Below are positions 7,613 to 13,363 of a DNA stretch of 13,363 nt, piece after piece. Made by a program: the position numbers and the translations under genes. Below the pieces are notes generated by a model. That model did no database searches and had not been told where the DNA came from. It worked only from the letters and a program-made list of their open reading frames with translations. Each line of letters starts with the position of its first letter. The stretch's first letter is position 1. Origin of the DNA: an uncultured Clostridia bacterium (GTDB taxonomy: Bacteria; Bacillota; Clostridia; Christensenellales; Borkfalkiaceae); NCBI GenBank assembly GCA_947176485.1, contig CAMWQS010000035.1, positions 1 through 13,363 on the forward strand. The letters are read 5' to 3'.

Positions 7613-10288
7613 TCAGCAATTTACCGTTACGGTGGAACCGCAACTTTCCGTTGCTTTATTAACTGTTATTTTACTGTCTATTCTATGTTTAAGTTCTTCA
7701 ACGTGGCTGATAACACCAATTGTGAAATCAGAGCTTTTAAGCTTTTCAAGCGCGTTCATAACCGTATCAACAAGTGAATTGTCCAAAGTACCGAAGCCTT
7801 CGTCCAAAAAGAAAAACTCAATATTTTTCAAAGACTTCGCGCAGATGGTTTGTGAAAGGGCGAGCGCCAGAGAAAGAGAAACGAGGAAAGTTTCACCGCC
7901 CGAAAGCGTATTTACACCACGAAGGTTCCCGCAGTCGAAGTTATCACCTACAAAGAAATTATTGTCTTTATAGGTTAAAAAATATCTGCCGTCTTTTAGT
8001 TTTAAAAGGGTATTAGATGCAAGGCGGGAAATGTCGTAAAGGTACTCGTTTGCGATAAACTCCATAAACTTGTTGTTCTTCGTGGTTTCCCTTAACCTTG
8101 CAATCAAGTTCCTTTCATTCTGAATTTTCACAAATTCTTTTGAAATTTCTTCCTTCTCTTTTAGTCGCTTTTCTAAAACTTTACACTCGTTTTCAAGGAC
8201 GGCAATTTCACCCGTTAAACGCGTTACACCCCCACATATGTTGGACTTTTCACATTCAGCTGCCTCATATTCTTCGGTTGTAACGTCTAAAATGCCATCA
8301 ACTTTTCTGAGTTCTTCGGCTTTTAAATTCAATACTGAAAGTGTACTGTCGAAATTCTTTAAAGCTTGTTCCGCGTCGGGCAATTTTTCAAATTTTGCAA
8401 CTAAGCTAACGCACGACTCAACAGTTTCAAGACCCGAAAGAGAAACTGCTTCATTAAGCTTCTGCTTCAATTTAGTTACGCCTTCTTCCCACGCAGCTTG
8501 CGTCGTCTTAGCACCTTTCAGGTTGATAGCAAGTTCCGTGCTTCTGCTTTTTGCTTTTTCGGTTTTAAAAGCCAAGTCGTCTTTTCTGTGCCTTAACGAG
8601 CTTAACTTTTCATCGTTGTGCTTTATGACAGCGTTAAAGTCCGTACAACTTTCTCCGAAAACTTTCTTAAGCTCGGCGCTCAGCTCGTCTGCTTGCGCCT
8701 TGACGTCCGCCCCTTCCTTCAATAATGCTTTAAGCTCGCTTGAATTAATCTCTATTGCAACGTTAATGCGTTGAAGTTTTTCGTTGCACGAATTTACAGC
8801 TTTTTGCCTTATCTCACGCTCTTTATCAAGCTGTTGCAATTTTTCAAGCTGCTCATTTACGTTTTTAAAGGAAAAATCTTTTACGTCACGCACACGCCCG
8901 GAATACTCTTTAATTTTTTTCTCAACTTCGCTGCTGACAAAGTTATATAGGGGCGAGTCTTCCCTGAAAACTTTTAAATCAGTTTTAAGGTTAGCAAAAT
9001 AATCTAAATTATAAGCGTATTCTTCTTTTAAAACAGCGCCTTTAAACTGAACGTTGACTATTTTACCGATATCTATGCTATCACATTCGGCAAGTTCGTT
9101 TTCTGCCTTTTTCAATTCGGCTTCAAGGCTTTGCCTTTCCGCTTCTAAGCGGAACTTTTCTTCTTCTTTTTTGCGGTATTCTTTGCGCTTTTCGGTCAAC
9201 CTTAACGACAACGCGTTCAACTTCTCCGTAGAAGAACTATGGGAATTGTACAAGGTTTGAAGCCTTACACACTCGGTAATATTTTCGTCGAAATTTCCGT
9301 CTTTTACTTGTTTATCAAGATTTTCGATTTCACACAAATTATCACTGATTTGCGCTTCAATATCCTTGATTTTTTCAATTGCCCCCCGAATATCATCGAG
9401 TTTCGCATTTATTTCACCGTTTATCTTGACAGCTTCACGGCTTGCGGGAAGAACGGTTAACCCCTTCCTTAACTCCTCGATTTCTGCCTTTTGGGACTGC
9501 ATTTCGGCAAGTCTTTTTTCGGTTTCTTCAAGTTCAAGCCGCTTATCGTTCAAAACTTTAAGTCTTTCACATTTTTCGGTCGCTTCTTTTACCCTCTTAT
9601 TTTGCTCTAAAAGCTCGGCTTTTTTTGAATTGACCCCCATATATGCTTGATTTAACGCACTTTCCGATACTTCTTCAAACCCTGTCAGCTTACCGGAAAC
9701 GTTCTGAAATAGCCCTTCAGTTTCCCTTTCTTTAGCGTTCAGTTTTTCCTTTAATTTGTCACCGTAACGGGACAGAGAAAACAACCTTTCAATAAGCGCA
9801 AGACGCGCAGCGGGCGCAGACTTTACGAACTGCGCAAACTCGCCTTGGGGAAGCGCAATGCACTTTCTGAAGTCCTCCGCCTCTACGCCGAGAATTTCCA
9901 CTATCTTCTTTTCTACGGCACTTGCCTTATCGGCAATACACACTTCAACTTCATCCCTTTCATAAAGGGTGGCTTTGTGCGTTCCGTATTTATCTTTTTT
10001 AATTGAGCGTTCGACGGTGTAAGTTTTACGCTTACCCTCGTTTAAAATATTGAAAACGAATTTAACCTTTGCCACTTCAGAGCGGTAGTTGATAATGTCG
10101 GTCATTACCTTACTCCTCTCCACGTTGCCGTACAAGGCAAAGTTTATGCAGTCCAAAATAGTGCTTTTGCCACTGCCGGTATCACCGAAAATTCCGAAAA
10201 TACCGTTCTTCGTTAACGCCTCAAAGTCTATTATCGTATGCTCTGAAAAGCTGTTTATTCCTTCAAATTCAAGTTTAATAGGTTTCAT
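7613..10288 (-). CDS. sbcC: Exonuclease subunit SbcC (Rad50-like ATPase), short form without zinc hook
   Basis: SbcC is the SMC-like ATPase subunit of the SbcCD nuclease, which cleaves DNA hairpins and processes protein-blocked or double-strand ends. In 891 residues the two ATPase halves are intact. The N-terminal lobe has Walker A GDTGSGKST (35-43) and the Q-loop in LPQGEF (Gln148). The C-terminal lobe has signature LSGGETFLVSLSLALALSQ (795-813), Walker B FFFLDEGFGTLD (825-836) and His862 in ISHVEEL. Between them lies an antiparallel coiled coil, about 180-720, rich in Glu and Lys heptads. The middle (about 400-460) is not coiled-coil-like, and the protein contains no CxxC zinc hook. E. coli SbcC is roughly 1050 residues, so the arms here are shorter. 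The ATG overlaps the sbcD stop by 4 bases (ATGA), with GGAGG just upstream, so the two subunits are co-translated. Confidence 0.95.
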   Translation of the reverse strand: MKPIKLEFEGINSFSEHTIIDFEALTKNGIFGIFGDTGSGKSTILDCINFALYGNVERSKVMTDIINYRSEVAKVKFVFNILNEGKRKTYTVERSIKKDKYGTHKATLYERDEVEVCIADKASAVEKKIVEILGVEAEDFRKCIALPQGEFAQFVKSAPAARLALIERLFSLSRYGDKLKEKLNAKERETEGLFQNVSGKLTGFEEVSESALNQAYMGVNSKKAELLEQNKRVKEATEKCERLKVLNDKRLELEETEKRLAEMQSQKAEIEELRKGLTVLPASREAVKINGEINAKLDDIRGAIEKIKDIEAQISDNLCEIENLDKQVKDGNFDENITECVRLQTLYNSHSSSTEKLNALSLRLTEKRKEYRKKEEEKFRLEAERQSLEAELKKAENELAECDSIDIGKIVNVQFKGAVLKEEYAYNLDYFANLKTDLKVFREDSPLYNFVSSEVEKKIKEYSGRVRDVKDFSFKNVNEQLEKLQQLDKEREIRQKAVNSCNEKLQRINVAIEINSSELKALLKEGADVKAQADELSAELKKVFGESCTDFNAVIKHNDEKLSSLRHRKDDLAFKTEKAKSRSTELAINLKGAKTTQAAWEEGVTKLKQKLNEAVSLSGLETVESCVSLVAKFEKLPDAEQALKNFDSTLSVLNLKAEELRKVDGILDVTTEEYEAAECEKSNICGGVTRLTGEIAVLENECKVLEKRLKEKEEISKEFVKIQNERNLIARLRETTKNNKFMEFIANEYLYDISRLASNTLLKLKDGRYFLTYKDNNFFVGDNFDCGNLRGVNTLSGGETFLVSLSLALALSQTICAKSLKNIEFFFLDEGFGTLDNSLVDTVMNALEKLKSSDFTIGVISHVEELKHRIDSKITVNKATESCGSTVTVNC

Positions 10289-11430
10289 TCTTCCTCCGTC
10301 AGAGAAAGAAAGAGCGCCAATAGCTCTTGCGGCACGTCTGCACCGTATCTCAGTTTATAATAATCTGAAAAAAGCTGTGAAGAACTTTTATTCTTGTTTG
10401 AAACCATTTCGAAAGTATTTTCCACACTCTGCACTTCGGCGCGGAGAGAAACGAGGTTTTCATGCTCGTGAAGCGTACTACTTTCTTGCGGGGTCATCGG
10501 CGCGTTCAAATTCAGCGTCAACTCTACGAAGCAACCTTCGTTTGCGGCAAGCAGCGAAGCTCCCTCTTCCACACCGTTGGCTTGCAAGCGGATTAATTTT
10601 CTTGCACTGCTAAGTTCTATCTGTTTAAAGTTTTCTACACCGTTCGGTGTTAAATCAAAAACGTTTACGGATTTAACCGCGCCACATTCGTCAAAAGAAA
10701 ACTGCATTGGCGCACCGCTGTAATAAACGTTGCCTGCCAGCTTTTGTCGTCTGTGTAGATGCCCCAAAGCACAATAGTCGCAGTCGGGTAAAAGACTTAA
10801 AGGCACCACCCGTGCGCCGCCCAAATCGATTTCCCTTTCGCTATCGCTCACCTTCCCGCCCGCAGCGAATATATGGGAAAGAAATACCGAAGGTATTTTT
10901 TCGGTTTTGCCTTCTTCTCCGCAAGCTATCCAGCGGGTCATCTTCTCTTCAAAAGTTTCGTCCGAGCGTCCCTCTTTAAAACGGGACTCGTTTGGATAAG
11001 GCAAGGCGTTGATATATACCTTTTCGCCGTTGCCTTCAAACACGACCCAGCCGTTGCCCGATTTTACGGGATAGACTTTGCCGCGCTTAGCACAATTTAT
11101 AGGCACAAGATTATTCCCGATAATGTAAACGTTTTGTTCTTCTGCAAGCACTGATGCCGCCGTTAAACGCACGTAGTCGTCGTGGTTACCGCTTATAACG
11201 AGCACCGCACACTGCTTTGATAGAATTTTTACGCCGCTATAGAAAATTTCTTCAGCCTCGGCAGATGGTGTATAAGTATCGAAAACGTCGCCAGCGATAA
11301 GAACGAGTTCCACTTTTTCGCGTTTGCAGACCTCGGCAAGCTCCGAAAAGACTGCGCGGTACTCCGAAAAACGCTCTCTACCCATTAGTTTTTTGCCGAT
11401 GTGCAAATCGGACGTGTGAAGAATTTTCAT
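10285..11430 (-). CDS. sbcD: Exonuclease subunit SbcD (Mre11-like phosphoesterase)
   Basis: SbcD is the manganese-dependent nuclease partner of SbcC. The 381 residues show all five calcineurin-like phosphoesterase motifs: SDLHIGK (Asp8, His10), AGDVFD (Asp48), SGNHDD (Asn82, His83), SHIF (His186) and GHLHRRQ (His224, His226). The region after about residue 260 fits the SbcD capping domain and the C-terminal SbcC-binding helices. The start must be the ATG at 11430 because motif I begins by residue 8. However, the leader has no good ribosome site (only TAAG about 9 bases upstream). The gene is first in the leftward operon, behind a near-consensus promoter at 11521-11549 that would give a leader of about 84 bases. 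It overlaps sbcC by 4 bases. Confidence 0.96.
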   Translation of the reverse strand: MKILHTSDLHIGKKLMGRERFSEYRAVFSELAEVCKREKVELVLIAGDVFDTYTPSAEAEEIFYSGVKILSKQCAVLVISGNHDDYVRLTAASVLAEEQNVYIIGNNLVPINCAKRGKVYPVKSGNGWVVFEGNGEKVYINALPYPNESRFKEGRSDETFEEKMTRWIACGEEGKTEKIPSVFLSHIFAAGGKVSDSEREIDLGGARVVPLSLLPDCDYCALGHLHRRQKLAGNVYYSGAPMQFSFDECGAVKSVNVFDLTPNGVENFKQIELSSARKLIRLQANGVEEGASLLAANEGCFVELTLNLNAPMTPQESSTLHEHENLVSLRAEVQSVENTFEMVSNKNKSSSQLFSDYYKLRYGADVPQELLALFLSLTEEE

Positions 11431-11471
11431 TTACGACTTAAAAAATTTATGACAAAATGCGGCGAAGTATG

Positions 11472-11500
11472 TTGATTTTTAAACCGTTTACAGTTATAAT
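11472..11500 (+). promoter_or_regulatory. Sigma-A-type promoter for the DnaD-like gene
   Basis: The -35 is TTGATT (11472-11477) and the -10 is a perfect TATAAT (11495-11500), with an ideal 17-base spacer. The predicted transcription start is near 11507, giving a leader of about 66 bases to the ATG at 11573. The spacer contains the 11-base palindrome TAAACCGTTTA (11480-11490). This promoter faces the leftward promoter at 11521-11549, and their footprints overlap. Confidence 0.8.
11480..11490. promoter_or_regulatory. Candidate operator palindrome in the promoter spacer
   Basis: TAAAC-C-GTTTA is a perfect inverted repeat of 5-base arms around one base. It lies exactly between the -35 and -10 of the rightward promoter and in the leader of the leftward sbcD transcript. 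A repressor bound here would block RNA polymerase. It could equally be chance in AT-rich sequence; no regulator gene is adjacent. Confidence 0.3.
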
Positions 11501-11520
11501 GTAATTCACCGCTATTTTAG

Positions 11521-11549
11521 ATTATAGTTCATTTTAATTAAGAAATCAA
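11521..11549 (-). promoter_or_regulatory. Sigma-A-type promoter for the sbcD-sbcC operon
   Basis: On the minus strand the -35 is TTGATT (plus coordinates 11544-11549) and the -10 is TATAAT (11521-11526), separated by 17 bases. These hexamers and spacing are identical to those of the rightward promoter. The predicted start is near 11514, about 84 bases before the sbcD ATG. The -10 elements of the two promoters are 20 bases apart, so polymerase could hardly occupy both at once. Confidence 0.8.
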
Positions 11550-11572
11550 GTAAATAAGGAAGTTTAGGTAAA

Positions 11573-13291
11573 ATGGCTTTTCTTTCAGCAAGCGACGGTT
11601 TTGTAAAAAAATCGACGACAAGCGTTGAAAACAAGTTCATATCCAAGTATTTGCCCGCGATAGACGCAGTTGCGGCAAAGGTTTACCTTTACTCTTTATA
11701 CCTTTTGCAGAGCGGCTCTGCCTACACGTTGACAGATTTGGCGCACAGCCTTGAACTTGACGAAGATAAAATTAAAGAATACTTCGTATATTTAGAAGAA
11801 ATTGAACTTGTTTCAATAGTTTCCGAGAGTCCGTTTGAGGTTAAAATTTTAGAAGCGGAGAATATTACGGGCACACCGAAGAAGTTTAAACCCGAAAAGT
11901 ATTCCGACTTTACGAAGAACGCGCAAAACGTTTTAAAAGGCAGAATGATTTCCACGAACGAGTTCAGAGAATACTTCGTTTTGATGGAAGAATACGGCTT
12001 TGAGCAGAACGCGCTTATAATGATTATTAATTACTGCGTAAATCTTCACGGCGACAATATACGTGCGGCGTACATAAAGAAAGTTGCGAAAAGCTTTGCC
12101 GACGACGGCGCAACAACCGCAAAAAAGGTTGACGAAAAGCTTTCCGCTTACACCTTTTCCACCCCTGCGCTTATTACCCTTTTCAATGCTGCCGGTATCA
12201 AAAAGCAGCCCGATTTGGACGACGACAAGCTTTACAAAAAGTGGACGAACGAGTTCGGCTTTGACGACGCAGCGATTATATCAGCCGCAAAGCAGTTTAA
12301 GGCTAAGAATTGCGAAAAGTTAGACGAAGCCCTTGCCGAACTGTACAAAAACAGAAAATTCGACGTAAAAGAGATTGAAGATTACTGCAAGAACAAAAAC
12401 TCGGTTTACGCCCTTACCGTTGACGTTGCAAAGAATTTAGGTGTATATATGCAAACCTCTGCACCCTACGTTGAAAATTACGTTAACGTTTGGTGCAATT
12501 ACGGGTTTACGCTCGATTCTTTAAGGGAAATTTCCGCCTATTGCTTTAAGCAAGGTAAAAATTCCTTCGAAGAAATGGACGGTTTCGTCAATAAATTATA
12601 CGACGACGGCGTAGTTGCCGAGAGCGCGGTTTCCGACTATTTGGAAAAGCAGCGCGCCGACGACAAGCTGATTAAAGAGCTTTTGACGGCGTGCGGGCTT
12701 GCAAGAAAGATTATTCCTTGGGATAGGGATAGCCTTGCACGGTGGCGCAGTTGGGGCTTTAACGACGGAATGCTGTTCGAGGCGGCAAAGATTTCTTCGG
12801 GCAAATCAAACCCCACCGCTTATATGAACGGTGTGCTGTCCACTTGGAAAACGAACGGTGTATTCGCACCCGACCAAATACCTTCCGTTTCTCCCTCGTC
12901 TTCTAAGCCCGCGCAAAACAACGAAAGAGATATGCGCGTTGAGGTTGAGAGGCACTATTACGATTTGCGGCACACGGCCGAAGAAAACGCCGAAAGAGCG
13001 CTTAAACGCGCCACCTCCGACGAAGTTTACGGCAGTATAAGGAATGAACTGAACGAACTTTCAATTAAGCTTGCCTTTGCGGAAATACGCGACAAGAACG
13101 AGGCAGAGAAACTTTCCGCAATTATTAAAGAGCTTGAAGCAAAGGGCGACGAACGCCTTTCCGAGCTTGCAATAAGCAAGGACGACTTTACACCTCACTA
13201 CTCTTGTACGATTTGCAACGACACGGGTTACGATAAATCCGGCGCCCCGTGCAAATGTATGAAAAAGTTTATATCGGAGTTCAAAATTTAA
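11573..13291 (+). CDS. DnaD-like replication protein with four DnaB_2-type repeats, fused to a DnaC/DnaI helicase-loader N-terminal zinc domain
   Basis: In Bacillota, DnaD-family proteins act in replication initiation and restart, ahead of helicase loading. This 572-residue protein has an N-terminal winged-helix-like region (about 22-95, FISKYLPAIDAVAAKVYLY onward). Four DnaB_2/DnaD-type helical repeats follow at about 110-190, 195-275, 280-360 and 365-435; the last has the classic Y-x3-V-x3-W in AYMNGVLSTWKTNGV. After a Ser/Pro linker (438-447) comes a helical stretch (about 458-530) ending in HYSCTICNDTGYDKSGAPCKC, with Cys545, Cys548, Cys560 and Cys562. This closely resembles the zinc-binding N-terminal domain of DnaC/DnaI helicase loaders, which contacts the DnaB helicase. 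The protein stops where the loader's AAA+ ATPase would begin. Family members I know have one or two repeats and no such tail. The start has AGG 4 bases upstream and AAGGAAG 10 bases upstream. Helicase recruitment without ATPase activity is inferred, not shown. Confidence 0.85.
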   Translation: MAFLSASDGFVKKSTTSVENKFISKYLPAIDAVAAKVYLYSLYLLQSGSAYTLTDLAHSLELDEDKIKEYFVYLEEIELVSIVSESPFEVKILEAENITGTPKKFKPEKYSDFTKNAQNVLKGRMISTNEFREYFVLMEEYGFEQNALIMIINYCVNLHGDNIRAAYIKKVAKSFADDGATTAKKVDEKLSAYTFSTPALITLFNAAGIKKQPDLDDDKLYKKWTNEFGFDDAAIISAAKQFKAKNCEKLDEALAELYKNRKFDVKEIEDYCKNKNSVYALTVDVAKNLGVYMQTSAPYVENYVNVWCNYGFTLDSLREISAYCFKQGKNSFEEMDGFVNKLYDDGVVAESAVSDYLEKQRADDKLIKELLTACGLARKIIPWDRDSLARWRSWGFNDGMLFEAAKISSGKSNPTAYMNGVLSTWKTNGVFAPDQIPSVSPSSSKPAQNNERDMRVEVERHYYDLRHTAEENAERALKRATSDEVYGSIRNELNELSIKLAFAEIRDKNEAEKLSAIIKELEAKGDERLSELAISKDDFTPHYSCTICNDTGYDKSGAPCKCMKKFISEFKI

Positions 13292-13363
13292 ATGGACAGA
13301 AATCAGATATTTGAGTTTATTTCAGAGCAGAAAACCGCGTTTATTGCCTCAGTTAACGAACAA
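13292..13363 (+). CDS. Partial CDS cut by the right edge, possible pyridoxamine-phosphate-oxidase-like flavin protein
   Basis: An ATG follows the TAA of the DnaD-like gene with no intervening base, and the frame is open for 24 codons to the window end. The start MDRNQIFEFISEQ, then TAFIASVNEQ, resembles the opening helix and first strand of FMN-binding split-barrel proteins of the pyridoxamine 5'-phosphate oxidase family. That is thin evidence from so few residues. A GGAG lies about 13 bases upstream, long for a ribosome site, so coupling to the preceding stop is likely. It is clearly not the AAA+ part of a helicase loader: there is no Walker motif and no loader-like linker. Confidence 0.45.
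   Translation, partial: MDRNQIFEFISEQKTAFIASVNEQ

Noticed and set aside
8238..8774. 178-codon open frame on the plus strand
   Set aside because: It is antisense to the SbcC coiled coil; its Ser/Leu/Phe-rich translation is what the reverse of Glu/Lys/Ala-rich codons gives.
11431..11572. Replication origin or DnaA-box cluster in the sbcD/DnaD-like intergenic region
   Set aside because: The region is AT-rich and beside replication genes, but I find no TTATCCACA-like boxes in it. The two promoters account for its structure.
13255..13363. Possible frameshift joining the loader-like zinc domain to an AAA+ ATPase downstream
   Set aside because: In the 72 bases after the stop, no frame continues with loader-like sequence or a Walker motif. 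The next ATG opens an unrelated frame resembling a flavin-binding protein.
1..13363. Mobile elements, CRISPR arrays, tRNA or riboswitches
   Set aside because: No transposase or integrase motifs, no spaced direct repeats, no tRNA-like cloverleaf and no long structured leader were seen; intergenic space is too small for most of these.

Overview
The window looks like chromosomal core DNA from a moderately AT-rich Bacillota genome, most likely an uncultured Clostridia-type bacterium. This rests on the order tsaC (ywlC) - ywlE - rpiB (ywlF), which matches the Bacillus ywl cluster, on a YwlE-type arginine phosphatase, on a DnaD-family replication protein, and on oligoendopeptidase F. There are no tRNAs, rRNAs, CRISPR arrays or insertion sequences, and no gene-free stretch longer than about 142 bases.

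Layout. From base 11430 leftward, nine genes lie on the minus strand in two tightly packed groups. The first group, in transcription order, is sbcD - sbcC - a degenerate alpha/beta-hydrolase protein - lepB (signal peptidase I), with junctions of -4, 10 and about 9 bases. It ends at a weak candidate terminator near 5221-5250. The second group is pepF - dnaB - tsaC - ywlE - rpiB, with junctions of 61, 3, 2 and 1 bases; rpiB runs off the left edge. From 11573 rightward the plus strand carries a large DnaD-like protein, followed with no gap by the first 24 codons of a gene cut by the right edge. The 142-base region at 11431-11572 holds two near-consensus promoters (TTGATT, 17 bases, TATAAT), one per strand. 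They face each other so that their RNA polymerase footprints overlap.

Functional themes. Several genes concern DNA replication or repair: the DnaB helicase, the SbcCD nuclease and the DnaD-like protein. The others are housekeeping genes: tRNA t6A synthesis (TsaC), protein-arginine phosphatase (YwlE), pentose phosphate isomerase (RpiB), cytosolic peptide breakdown (PepF) and secretion (LepB).

Most unusual points. (1) The DnaD-like protein has a winged helix and four DnaB_2-type repeats. It then ends in what appears to be the helicase-binding, zinc-binding N-terminal domain of a DnaC/DnaI helicase loader, without the AAA+ ATPase. (2) The two promoters between sbcD and this gene are face to face and probably mutually exclusive. 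(3) The hydrolase-like protein between sbcC and lepB has lost both the nucleophilic Ser (now Arg168) and any possible catalytic His, so it is a likely pseudoenzyme. (4) SbcC is short and has no CxxC zinc hook. All family calls are by eye from motifs; no database search was run.
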